DNA from: GCA-002793235 sp965267355
GTDB lineage: Bacteria; Bacteroidota; Bacteroidia; Flavobacteriales_E; Vicingaceae
Assembly: GCA_965267355.1 (NCBI GenBank)
Contig: OZ253956.1
Location: 186,001-250,000, forward strand
Reading direction: 5' to 3'
DNA length: 64,000 nt
Shown here: positions 15,966-24,744 of the stretch, in pieces
Layout: each line of letters starts with the position of its first letter
Numbering within the stretch: position 1 is the first letter of the stretch
The notes under the pieces: generated by a model
What the model saw: the letters and a program-made list of their open reading frames with translations, nothing else
Told to the model about the DNA's origin: nothing
Database searches by the model: none
Program-made: the position numbers and the translations under genes

Positions 15966-17953
15966 AGCGTATAATTTTCATAATCCCCCTTCTCTTTTTA
16001 TTCTCTTGTTCCTCAGAAAAAAAAGAAGCATCTCCTCCCATTGAATTAGGCACTTGGAAATTTGAATACAAAGGCAAATGGTTTTCAGCAGAAGTTCCTG
16101 GAACAATTCATACTGATTTATACAGTCACAACATTATTGAAGATCCTTTTTATGGTAACAATGAACAAAAATTGCAGTGGATAGAAGATGAAGATTGGCA
16201 CTACAAAAACAGCTTTACAGTAACCCAAGAACAGTTAGCTGACAAACACATTGAAATTGTTTTTGAAGGGTTAGACACTTATGCCGCTGTTGTGCTTAAT
16301 GGAGATTCTATTTTGCAATCAGATAATATGTTTCGTAGCTGGCAAGCTGACATAAAAGAACATTTAAAGGTTGGAGAAAATTTGTTGGAAATACATTTTA
16401 CTCCTCCGAAGGATTACAACAAAGATCACTATGCCAACCACCCATGGAAGTTGCCTTCAGGTAGCGAAACCAAAGAACCAAGAGTGGGCTCATTTACTCG
16501 AAAAGCTGCCTACCATTTTGGTTGGGATTGGGGTCCAAGGTTTGTCACTTGTGGTATTTGGAGACCCATAAAATTTAATACTTGGAACAAAGCCAAAATT
16601 AAGGATGTACATTGTTATACCGCTTCACGGAGTAATGATAAAGCTTTGATTAAAGCAAACATAGAAATTGAGGCAGATGTAAAAGATACTGAGTTAACCA
16701 CCATTCAACTGCAAATTAATGACACCACTTTGATGTACGGATTAAAAGATGGAATTAACACCATTAATTATGAATTTGAAGTAGGGCACCCAAAATTATG
16801 GTGGTGCAATGGCTCAGGCGAACCTAATTTGTATGATTTAAACGTGAGTTTGACAACAAGTGATAATCAAACTCAACAAAAAAACATACAATATGGAATT
16901 AGAACCATAGAATTGGTTAACGAACCTGACAGTATTGGTACTAACTTTTATTTTAAACTAAACGGCAAACCCGTCTTTATGAAAGGCGCCAACTACATCC
17001 CTCAAGATGTATTTATCCCAAGAGTTTCCGAAGAGCAATACAGAGAACTTTTAACTGCAGTTAAAGAGGCTAACATGAACATGATTAGAGTTTGGGGAGG
17101 AGGAATTTATGAGAATGATATCTTTTATGATTTGTGTGATGAATATGGTATACTGGTATGGCAAGATTTTATGTTTGCAGGTAGTTTATATCCTCATCAT
17201 AACGAGTTTTTAAGTACTGTAAAAGAGGAGATAGAGGAAAACGTAATCCGTCTGAGAAACCACCCTTGTATTGCGTTGTGGTGTGGCAACAATGAAATAG
17301 AAGTTGCCTACAACAACTGGGGATGGCAAGAGCAATTTGGATATACCGAAAGCACCAATTTTAAAATATGGAAAGACTATGAAAATCTGTTTCATAAAAT
17401 GATTCCTGAGATTATTAAGGAGTTAGATCCAAATAGAGACTACACTCCTACTTCACCGTTAAGCAATTGGGGAACTGCTGAAAATTTTAACCATAGCAGT
17501 ATGCACTACTGGGGCGTATGGCATGGAAAAGAACCTTTCGAAAATTTTGAAAAGAATGTAGGTCGTTTTATGGTAGAATATGGTTTTCAATCTTTCCCAA
17601 GCATGGAAACCATACAAAAATTTGCTCCAGATTCTAGCCTGAACTTAGATTCTGAAATAATGAAAACCCGACAAAAAAGCTACATTGGCAATGGTTTAAT
17701 TCTTAAACACATTAACCAGTATTATAACGAGCCAAAATCCTTTACAGAGTTTGTAGAGCTAAGCCAGAAAACACAAGCCAAAGGAATGCAAATGGCAATT
17801 GAAGCTCATTTAGCTAAAAAGCCTCATTGCATGGGCAGTTTGTTTTGGCAACTAAACGATTGTTGGCCTGGTCCAAGCTGGAGTGTAATTGATTACTATG
17901 GCAATAAAAAGGAAGCCTATTTTACGGTTAAAGAAGAATTCTCGAAACATTAA
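15962..17953 (+). CDS. Beta-mannosidase, GH2, lipoprotein, lacking the C-terminal domains
   Basis: A 663-residue exo-beta-mannosidase, which would remove the single beta-linked mannose of the N-glycan core. It has a lipoprotein signal (FLFSC), a jelly-roll N-terminal domain (about 30-200, AVVLNG, FTPP), an immunoglobulin-like domain (about 205-300), and the catalytic barrel. The acid/base Glu445 is in WCGNNEIE and the nucleophile Glu539 is in FMVEYGFQS. WQLNDCWPGPSWSVIDY marks the barrel end. Common GH2 mannosidases run to about 820-860 residues with one or two more beta-sandwich domains; here the frame stops just after the barrel and the following DNA shows no remnant. Start overlaps CutC by 4 bases. 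Confidence 0.94.
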   Translation: MKRIIFIIPLLFLFSCSSEKKEASPPIELGTWKFEYKGKWFSAEVPGTIHTDLYSHNIIEDPFYGNNEQKLQWIEDEDWHYKNSFTVTQEQLADKHIEIVFEGLDTYAAVVLNGDSILQSDNMFRSWQADIKEHLKVGENLLEIHFTPPKDYNKDHYANHPWKLPSGSETKEPRVGSFTRKAAYHFGWDWGPRFVTCGIWRPIKFNTWNKAKIKDVHCYTASRSNDKALIKANIEIEADVKDTELTTIQLQINDTTLMYGLKDGINTINYEFEVGHPKLWWCNGSGEPNLYDLNVSLTTSDNQTQQKNIQYGIRTIELVNEPDSIGTNFYFKLNGKPVFMKGANYIPQDVFIPRVSEEQYRELLTAVKEANMNMIRVWGGGIYENDIFYDLCDEYGILVWQDFMFAGSLYPHHNEFLSTVKEEIEENVIRLRNHPCIALWCGNNEIEVAYNNWGWQEQFGYTESTNFKIWKDYENLFHKMIPEIIKELDPNRDYTPTSPLSNWGTAENFNHSSMHYWGVWHGKEPFENFEKNVGRFMVEYGFQSFPSMETIQKFAPDSSLNLDSEIMKTRQKSYIGNGLILKHINQYYNEPKSFTEFVELSQKTQAKGMQMAIEAHLAKKPHCMGSLFWQLNDCWPGPSWSVIDYYGNKKEAYFTVKEEFSKH

Positions 17954-18054
17954 CTTAAACTTAGAATCAAAGTTTTAAAAAAGCCTTAACGCATACCTTA
18001 ATTTGATGTAATGCTCCTCTTATATTTTTGAGGTGAATTTAAAACTTATAGTTT

Positions 18055-18438
18055 ATGCCAAACTTAGAATTTTCGACCCACAGCACACCAAAACTTTATT
18101 TTGATTTAAACAATGGTGTAATTAAAATTACTGGGAGATCAACCATGTTAAATCCGCAGGAATTTTATCCAAGTGTAATCCATTTAATTGAAGAATATTG
18201 TGAAAACCCTCACCAACATACCAAATTGGTAATAGATTTGGGATATTATAATTCTATGTCCTCTAGATTCTTACTACGAATAGTTGAATTAATTTCTCGG
18301 TTAGATTTAAAAAGAAACCATACCGTAAAAATTAATTGGTTTTACGACCCTGAAGATTTAGGAATTGCTGAAGATATTAGATTGTTTAGCAAAATAATTC
18401 ACTATAGGATAAATGCTGTAGCTTACGAACTGGCTTAA
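18055..18438 (+). CDS. SiaC-family (DUF1987) regulatory phosphoprotein
   Basis: A 127-residue, soluble STAS-like protein of the DUF1987/SiaC group. Typical segments are GVIKITGRSTMLNPQEFYPSVI near residues 20-45, then LVIDLGYYNSMSSRFLLRIVELI, and WFYDPEDLGIAEDI. In Pseudomonas, SiaC is phosphorylated by SiaB and switches a diguanylate cyclase, SiaD; no SiaB or SiaD gene is visible here, so it may serve another partner. The family usually carries SYPEN where this protein has STMLN. It is separated from the glycosidase genes by 101 bases and lies on the same strand. Confidence 0.82.
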   Translation: MPNLEFSTHSTPKLYFDLNNGVIKITGRSTMLNPQEFYPSVIHLIEEYCENPHQHTKLVIDLGYYNSMSSRFLLRIVELISRLDLKRNHTVKINWFYDPEDLGIAEDIRLFSKIIHYRINAVAYELA

Positions 18439-18522
18439 GAACTGTAATTAACACGACAGACCTACTAATTTTCTCTTTATTTAAGAACCGTTTCTACATT
18501 TCTCACGTACATTTACACGGTT

Positions 18523-19023
18523 ATGAAACGGTTAATTCCTTTCTTAGTTATCATATTTTTATCTCTCACTGCTTTTATTGCAAGTGATGAATCTCCTTTG
18601 CTTTTTAAAATAGAGAGAAGTAAAGATGCCAATCAAATACTATACACCTTAAATATTGACAATGAAGGAAACCTAAATGAAGAACCTATTAATGCTTTTT
18701 GGATTAAGAAAACCAAAAAAGGAAGAATTGAGCCATTAACCTGGATTCAAAAGAAATATGCTTATGGTTTAAAATATTTACATGCTTGTGAAAAGTGTGC
18801 TACTTTTCAATTTGTTTCTTATGACAAAACAAATCTCCATTTGAGAAAATACAATGATGAATACAAGGTTTTTACCCAATTAAATGGGGAGGTAGTTGAA
18901 GTAGAAAAAATTTTTGTACAAATAGATGGAGGTACTTTTTGGGTGCCCAATGTTACTGCTGTGGAACTGCATGCTAAGTATTTAAAATCTGGTGAAGAGG
19001 TAGTTGAAATTATTCAACCGTAA
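18523..19023 (+). CDS. DUF4833 family exported protein
   Basis: A 166-residue protein with an N-terminal signal sequence or anchor (MKRLIPFLVIIFLSLTAFIA) followed by a DUF4833 domain. Conserved-looking features are LFKIERSKDANQILYTLN, NAFWIKKTKKGRIEPLTWIQKKYAYGL and a C-terminal WVPNVTAVELHAKY. Function is unknown; the family is common in Bacteroidota. It lies between the plus-strand glycosidase genes and the minus-strand GH92 gene, overlapping the 3' end of the latter by 14 bases in convergent orientation, so its C-terminus and that of GH92 share DNA. Confidence 0.82.
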   Translation: MKRLIPFLVIIFLSLTAFIASDESPLLFKIERSKDANQILYTLNIDNEGNLNEEPINAFWIKKTKKGRIEPLTWIQKKYAYGLKYLHACEKCATFQFVSYDKTNLHLRKYNDEYKVFTQLNGEVVEVEKIFVQIDGGTFWVPNVTAVELHAKYLKSGEEVVEIIQP

Positions 19024-21925
19024 TTTCATCTAAGAATAACCAAGTAGGATTTCCTGCACCTAAATGCCATTCAGGACATAGTCCATAGTTCTTTATCTTA
19101 ATTTTGATATACCTACAATTTACTGGAGAATTCATTGTTCGAACAAATTCCTTGGTAAAAGCTCCATATTCATTATCAGCAAAATCATTTTCAACCTTTC
19201 CTATTTCTTTAAAATGTCCATACATACTACCAGCAACCCATAACTCAATTTCTGAAGGAAACCATATCCATGATTTTATATCTTGTAATGCGCCTATGGA
19301 AATACTTTTCACAGGTTGCCATTTCCCTAAATCAACTATTACCTCAACATCTTTTCCATAATAGCCCTGCCAAAAACCTGTTCGGAAGTTTGCTGTACCT
19401 TTTAATTGATCTATTAAGGCATTATCTCCACCCGCATTATATTGATTATCATATTCGGTTAACAATTCTATACTTCTACTTCCATCTATCTTTTTGAAAG
19501 AGGCATTCACTTCATAACTCTTCTTCTCTCCTTTTTGAGCATAAACAGTTATGTTAGTATTCTCTGTGATTGTAAATGGTTTTTCATATTTGGAAAAAAC
19601 ACCATCATCAAACCTAAAATAGATTTCTGCTTCCTTATCAACATTCTTAATTTCAACAGCCATACTGTCTTCAAACGTTTGTTTAGATGAAGCGAAATAA
19701 GGTACAGGAACAATTTCATCTTGCTTAGCTATTGAAGGAATGGGCATATTCTCTGTTCCCCAATTTCCATTTGGTTTTGATCCCATTTCAAACACTAATT
19801 CTCCACCAGAAACTATATCCTTATGATAAAGGGCAGCGGTATTCAGCTCATCTCCATTAAGTTTAGCACTTTGTATATACTTATTCTCATCTGAAACGTT
19901 ATTGGCTTTAATAATGAACTGTTTCCCATTCTCTAAACTAATGGCTACCTCATCAAACAATGGAGTTCCTATTGCATAATAATCAGCTCCGGGAGTCACT
20001 GAATAAAATCCCATTGCACTTAATACATACCAAGCTGACATCTGTCCACAATCCTCATTGCCAGACAATCCATCTGGTTGATTGGTGTATTGCTCCGTTA
20101 AAATTTGATGAACTCGCTCTTGGGCCTTATACGGTTTTCCAATAAAATCATACAAATAAGCCATGTGATGACTTGGTTCATTTCCGTGTGCATACTGACC
20201 AATTAAACCAGTAATGTCAACCTGATGTCTTCCTGTTAATTCCATTTCTGTGGCAAACAATTTGTCCAACTTCTTTTCAAAATTTTGAGCTCCACCATGT
20301 AAATGAATTAGCCCTTCAATATCCTGAGGGACAAACATGCTGTACTGCCAGGAATTAGCTTCAGTAAAATTAAAGTTCACCTCTGCTGGATTAAATCCAG
20401 TACTCCATCCTCCGTTCATTTTACTTTGCATAAAACCACTTTCAGTATTATAGATGTTCTTGTAAAACTGTGCTCTATTGATAAACTCCTCATAAGTTTC
20501 CATCAAATCCATTTCTTTTGCCATAGTAGCAATACACCAATCATCATAAGCATATTCTAATGTTTTAGAAACAGATTCTGATTCATCACCTGCTGCGATA
20601 TAGCCTTTTTGTTTATAAGAAGCTAATCCTAATTCATCTTGTCTTGCACTGTGTAACATGGCTTCCATAGCCAAACCAGTATCATAATCTCTCAACCCTT
20701 TCATATAAGCATCTACAATTACAGAAATAGCATGATAACCAATCATACAACCCGTGTAATTTGCTGCTAATTCCCAAATTGGTAAAGCACCTCCATCTTT
20801 ATATTGTTTTAAGAAAGTTCTGATAAACTCATTGGTTTTTTGTTGCTCTATAATGGTGTATAAAGGATGAGTTGCTCTAAACGTATCCCACAAAGAAAAA
20901 ACCGTGTAAACTAGATCTTCAGATTCATGAATTTTCATATCCATTCCTCTGTATTTACCATCTACATCTGAAAAAACATTTGGAGCTATCATGGTATGAT
21001 ATAATGCAGAGTAGAAAATCTCTTTTTTCGTTTCATCTTGACTAGCTATTTGAATTTTGTTTAAAGCTTTTTCCCATTTGGCTTTTGCATCAGCGTTGTA
21101 TTTTTCAAAATCCCAATGAGATGCTTCTGCTTCTAGATTTTTGTGAGCTCCCTCTATGCTTACTGCTGAGATTCCTACAGCAACATCAATTTGCTCCCCC
21201 TTTTTGATATCAAAACTTAAAGCACACTTAGTACTGTCCTCATTAAATTCTTTATTAGAAATTGTTCTTGAAAATTTCACAACAAAATAGATATGTTGTT
21301 CAGTAGCCCATGCATTAGAAACTCTATAACCCTCAAGTTCATTTTCACCAATGACCTTCAAGTCACTTTTTAATAATTTATCTCTGTGTTGTAAATCAAT
21401 AATTACGTTGCTACTTCCCTCCTTATTAAATGTATATTGGTGAATTCCAACCCTTTCTGTTGCAGTTAATCGAACATCAATATCATGTTCTTCTAACTTT
21501 ACTTCATAGTAACCTGGACTAGCATTTTCTGTTTCTTTTTTAAACCAAGAGGCGTATCCGTTTTCAGCTCCTGTTTTATAGCCATTATCAAACCAAACCG
21601 CTCCTTGAGTGGGCATTAATAATACGTCTCCATAATCTCCAACTCCTGTACCACTTAAATGAGTATGACTAAACCCATAAATAATAGAATCGGTATTATG
21701 ATACCCCGAACAACCATCCCATCCTTCTAATCTGGTATCAGGACTTAACTGAACCATTCCAAAAGGTAATGTAGCTCCTGGGTAAGTGTGTCCATGTCCG
21801 CCAGTTCCGATAAAAGTATTTACATAATCATAACCGTTGGCATACTCAGTTTTCGACTGTTCACTACCGCAAGAAACAAGAAGTAATACAAAAACCGATA
21901 ATGATATTTCTATTATTCTTTTCAT
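19010..21925 (-). CDS. Alpha-mannosidase, GH92, lipoprotein with C-terminal discoidin-like module
   Basis: A 971-residue calcium-dependent exo-alpha-mannosidase that trims alpha-linked mannose from N-glycans. Order of parts: lipoprotein signal (LLLVSC, Cys19); GH92 N-terminal beta-sandwich with DYVNTFIGTGGHGHTYPGA and GWDGCSGYH; helical (alpha/alpha)6 domain with FSLWDTFRATHPLYT and the active-site GLSGNEDCGQMSAWYV; a chitobiase/CBM-like region near 745-800; and a discoidin-like module (about 825-971) starting YNAGGDNALID and ending PTWLFLDEI. The last module is clearly related to that of the GH20 protein. The start overlaps the MFS symporter stop by one base, making a two-gene operon. Confidence 0.95.
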   Translation of the reverse strand: MKRIIEISLSVFVLLLVSCGSEQSKTEYANGYDYVNTFIGTGGHGHTYPGATLPFGMVQLSPDTRLEGWDGCSGYHNTDSIIYGFSHTHLSGTGVGDYGDVLLMPTQGAVWFDNGYKTGAENGYASWFKKETENASPGYYEVKLEEHDIDVRLTATERVGIHQYTFNKEGSSNVIIDLQHRDKLLKSDLKVIGENELEGYRVSNAWATEQHIYFVVKFSRTISNKEFNEDSTKCALSFDIKKGEQIDVAVGISAVSIEGAHKNLEAEASHWDFEKYNADAKAKWEKALNKIQIASQDETKKEIFYSALYHTMIAPNVFSDVDGKYRGMDMKIHESEDLVYTVFSLWDTFRATHPLYTIIEQQKTNEFIRTFLKQYKDGGALPIWELAANYTGCMIGYHAISVIVDAYMKGLRDYDTGLAMEAMLHSARQDELGLASYKQKGYIAAGDESESVSKTLEYAYDDWCIATMAKEMDLMETYEEFINRAQFYKNIYNTESGFMQSKMNGGWSTGFNPAEVNFNFTEANSWQYSMFVPQDIEGLIHLHGGAQNFEKKLDKLFATEMELTGRHQVDITGLIGQYAHGNEPSHHMAYLYDFIGKPYKAQERVHQILTEQYTNQPDGLSGNEDCGQMSAWYVLSAMGFYSVTPGADYYAIGTPLFDEVAISLENGKQFIIKANNVSDENKYIQSAKLNGDELNTAALYHKDIVSGGELVFEMGSKPNGNWGTENMPIPSIAKQDEIVPVPYFASSKQTFEDSMAVEIKNVDKEAEIYFRFDDGVFSKYEKPFTITENTNITVYAQKGEKKSYEVNASFKKIDGSRSIELLTEYDNQYNAGGDNALIDQLKGTANFRTGFWQGYYGKDVEVIVDLGKWQPVKSISIGALQDIKSWIWFPSEIELWVAGSMYGHFKEIGKVENDFADNEYGAFTKEFVRTMNSPVNCRYIKIKIKNYGLCPEWHLGAGNPTWLFLDEITVE

Positions 21926-23220
21926 TAAGAAAATGAGTTAACTTTTTTAGCATAAAACCATATAAAGCTATAACAAAACATTACCAATATAAAGGCCATT
22001 TTAAAACCAGAAACATCCGTAAACAAGCCATACAAAGGCGGAATAAATGCTCCTCCAACAATTGCTGTACAAAGCAATCCCGAACCTTGTGGTTTTAACT
22101 CACCTAAGCCTTCAATAGCCAAACTAAATATGGTTGGAAACATAATGGAGTTAAACAAACCAACTCCCAATATTGACCACATGGCTACTAAACCAGTTGT
22201 TGACATAGTAAGGATTAATAACAGTATTGCTCCAACAGCAAAAAATGCCAACACTTTATTGGGTTCATAGGCTTTGGTTAAATATGATCCTATAAACCTG
22301 CCCACCATTGCTCCACTCCAATAAAAAGTAACAAATGATGCAACAATTCCTTTATCATCAATTAAACTTAAATGTGAACCATGCAACCAAGAAACCAAGT
22401 GATTCATAAAATCACTACTCCTAATCACTTCAGCTAAGTTCATATCTAAAAAATAGTTAACCAAATAACTGCCAATAGCTACTTCAGCTCCTACATATAA
22501 AAATATTCCAACAGCTCCTAAACTCAATCTAGTATGCTTTAAAGCTTTACCGTATGATTGAACACTAGAAGTTAATAATTGAGGTAATTTAGATTTCCAT
22601 ACAATAAGAGCCAATAATAATAAAGAAGCTGCCAACACGATAAATGGCATCCTCACCGCTGAAGCTTCAGAAGTAAAATAAGCCAACTTATCATCATGAG
22701 TTAATAATTGTATCTCATCTGAAGTTTTAATGCTATCACTCAATATAAAAATAGCACCTAAAGCAGGAGCAATAGCAGTTCCTAATGAATTAAAGGCCTG
22801 TGCCAAATTTAATCGACTTGAAGCTGTCCTTTCATCTCCCAATACCGTTACATAAGGATTAGCTGCCACTTGAAGAATGGTCATTCCTGCAGCCAAAATG
22901 AAGTACCCTAACATGAACAGCCAAAATACTCTAACAGATGCTGCTGGTAAAAACAACAGACATCCTAATCCCATAACCCCTAGCCCGAGCATCATTCCTC
23001 TTTTGTAGCCTATCTTATTCAATAAAGCTCCTGCAGGAATAGATACCACACCATAAGCAGCAAAAAAAGCAAATTGAACCAAGCCTGCTTGAAAATAAGT
23101 TAACTCAAAAATTTCCTTTAACCTAGGAATTAATGAATCCACCAAAACAGTTATTAGCCCCCACATAAAAAACAGGGAAGTAACTACATAAAATGCTTTT
23201 TTATAATTTATCTTACTCAT
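21925..23220 (-). CDS. FHS-family sugar/proton symporter (MFS)
   Basis: A 431-residue permease with about 12 hydrophobic segments. The signature of the fucose/glucose/GlcNAc symporter branch is evident: FFMWGLITVLVDSLIPRLKE in helix 1, FAAYGVVSIPAGALLNKIGYKRGM, QVAANPYVTVLG and SSRLNLAQAFNSLGTAIAP. It would import a monosaccharide across the inner membrane, most plausibly mannose or GlcNAc released by the neighbouring glycosidases. It is the first gene of the operon with GH92 and is divergent from the LacI gene, with only 51 bases between, in which a LacI-type operator is seen. The precise sugar is not readable from sequence. Confidence 0.92.
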   Translation of the reverse strand: MSKINYKKAFYVVTSLFFMWGLITVLVDSLIPRLKEIFELTYFQAGLVQFAFFAAYGVVSIPAGALLNKIGYKRGMMLGLGVMGLGCLLFLPAASVRVFWLFMLGYFILAAGMTILQVAANPYVTVLGDERTASSRLNLAQAFNSLGTAIAPALGAIFILSDSIKTSDEIQLLTHDDKLAYFTSEASAVRMPFIVLAASLLLLALIVWKSKLPQLLTSSVQSYGKALKHTRLSLGAVGIFLYVGAEVAIGSYLVNYFLDMNLAEVIRSSDFMNHLVSWLHGSHLSLIDDKGIVASFVTFYWSGAMVGRFIGSYLTKAYEPNKVLAFFAVGAILLLILTMSTTGLVAMWSILGVGLFNSIMFPTIFSLAIEGLGELKPQGSGLLCTAIVGGAFIPPLYGLFTDVSGFKMAFILVMFCYSFIWFYAKKVNSFS

Positions 23221-23245
23221 AAAATTCAGGCTAATTTACTATTTT

Positions 23246-23259
23246 CTAAACCGATTTAG
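23246..23259. promoter_or_regulatory. Candidate LacI-family operator
   Basis: CTAAACCGATTTAG is a 14-base near-perfect dyad (one mismatched pair) centred on CG, the classic form of LacI/GalR operators. It sits in the middle of the 51-base region between the symporter-GH92 operon and the divergent LacI gene, so one bound dimer could control both. I saw no second copy upstream of the glycosylasparaginase gene. Confidence 0.6.
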
Positions 23260-23271
23260 TATTTTTATAGC

Positions 23272-24297
23272 ATGAAAAAAGTTTCTCTAGCTGATGTTGC
23301 TAAAAGTCTGGGGGTATCCAAAACCTTAGTTTCACTTGTTTTAAATGGAAAAGGTGATGAAAAAGGCATCAACAAAGACACCCAAAAGCGTGTTAGAGAA
23401 AAAGTAAAAGAACTCAATTACAAGCCTAACCAATTTGCCAGAGGACTGAGAGTAGGAAAATCCAATACCATTGGTTTAGTGGTAGCTGATATTTCTAATG
23501 CTTTTTATGGCAAAATGTGTAGGAGCATTGAAGATCACTGCACTGAAAATGGTTATAATTTGATTATTTGTAGCTCTGATGAAAACCCCGAAAGAGAATC
23601 GGAATTAATAGGAATGTTAATTGACAGGCAAGTAGATGGTTTGATTATTTCTACTACCCAGAAAAATAATAGTGACATAAAAATGCTCAGAAAAAACAAC
23701 TTTCCTTTCGTTTTAATCGATAGGAATGTTGATGCCATTGAAACGAATTATGTAGTAGTTGATAATATTGATGGTGCCAAACAAGTGGTTAATCATTTAA
23801 TCAAATTAGGTAATCAAAGAATTGGACACTTAACCATTAGTCCTGCTCACATTAGTACTATTAAAGAAAGAGTTGAAGGATATAAACAAGCATTGAGAGA
23901 TAACAATATCTCAGTAAATAATAAACTGATTAAAGAAGTATCTTTTGACAATCTGAAGACTGATGTTAAAAAACAAGTGAAAGCTTTATTGGCACCTCCT
24001 AATAAAGCAACAGCCATTTTTGCTGCAAACAATAATATTGCTGTTGCATGCTTAGAATGCTTAAATGAAATGGGGTTAAGAATCCCCCAGGATATTGCCT
24101 TAGTTAGTTTTGATGATATTGATGCGTTTAATTTATGTTACCCACCTGTTACTGCTATTAATCAGCCTATTGGCGAAATGGGTAAAAAAGCTGTGAACAT
24201 AATTTTAGATGAAGTTAAAAACGAAGATAAAGAGCTAAAACCTCAACAACATTCTCTTAAAACAGATTTAATCATTCGAAAATCTTGCGGTTATTAA
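23272..24297 (+). CDS. LacI/GalR family transcriptional regulator
   Basis: A 341-residue regulator. Residues about 2-55 are the LacI helix-turn-helix (VSLADVAKSLGVSKTLVSLVLNG) followed by the hinge helix (KPNQFARGLRVGKS). The rest is a periplasmic-binding-protein-like sensor domain (IGLVVADISNAFYG, DRQVDGLIIS, IGHLTISP, VSFDDIDAFNLCYPPVTAI). It should respond to a sugar or sugar phosphate from glycan breakdown and control the divergent symporter and GH92 genes through the palindrome at 23246-23259. Its last 4 bases overlap the end of the convergent YraN gene. Confidence 0.95.
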   Translation: MKKVSLADVAKSLGVSKTLVSLVLNGKGDEKGINKDTQKRVREKVKELNYKPNQFARGLRVGKSNTIGLVVADISNAFYGKMCRSIEDHCTENGYNLIICSSDENPERESELIGMLIDRQVDGLIISTTQKNNSDIKMLRKNNFPFVLIDRNVDAIETNYVVVDNIDGAKQVVNHLIKLGNQRIGHLTISPAHISTIKERVEGYKQALRDNNISVNNKLIKEVSFDNLKTDVKKQVKALLAPPNKATAIFAANNNIAVACLECLNEMGLRIPQDIALVSFDDIDAFNLCYPPVTAINQPIGEMGKKAVNIILDEVKNEDKELKPQQHSLKTDLIIRKSCGY

Positions 24298-24656
24298 ACT
24301 TCAGGGTAAAAAGCATCTTTAATGTGATGAATTTCACATGTTACATCATTTAAAATAACTGAAATAACGTCAAACCTACATTCCAAATCTATTTCATTTT
24401 GTTGGATATAATAATCAGCCCCTTCAATCAGATGTTTTTGCTTTTTTAGGTCAACTGCTTCTTCAGGATTACCAAAAAAATCTGATGTCCTGGTTTTAAC
24501 TTCTACAAACACTAAATCGTTTTTATCCTGTAAAATAATGTCTATTTCAAATTTCTTTTCCTGCCAATTAGTAGCAATTATTTCATAACCTTTATTTAGA
24601 AGGTATTTTACAGCTTCTTGCTCTCCTCTTTTACCTAATTGATTGTGTTGAGCCAT
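24294..24656 (-). CDS. YraN family (UPF0102) endonuclease-like protein
   Basis: A 120-residue protein of the YraN/UPF0102 family, with a restriction-endonuclease-like fold. The family core is visible: GKRGEQEAVKYLLNKGYEIIATNW, then the D...VEVK catalytic-like pattern in EIDIILQDKNDLVFVEVKTR, and the downstream EEAVDLKKQKHLIEGADYYI. Function in the cell is not established; homologues are thought to be nucleases acting on DNA recombination or repair intermediates. It is convergent with the LacI gene with a 4-base overlap and stands alone on its strand. Confidence 0.93.
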   Translation of the reverse strand: MAQHNQLGKRGEQEAVKYLLNKGYEIIATNWQEKKFEIDIILQDKNDLVFVEVKTRTSDFFGNPEEAVDLKKQKHLIEGADYYIQQNEIDLECRFDVISVILNDVTCEIHHIKDAFYPEV

Positions 24657-24744
24657 AGTTGTGTAAAAGTATTTATTTTTTTGGTAGAGTTTTTGCCCAA
24701 GAAATTTCTGAGAATTAGTATTCTTGTTACATAATTAAATTACC

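Noticed and set aside
18483..18535. AGAACCGTTTCT-type dyad upstream of the DUF4833 gene as a second LacI operator
   Set aside because: It shares only the central CG with the site at 23246-23259; half-sites differ, so it is probably chance.
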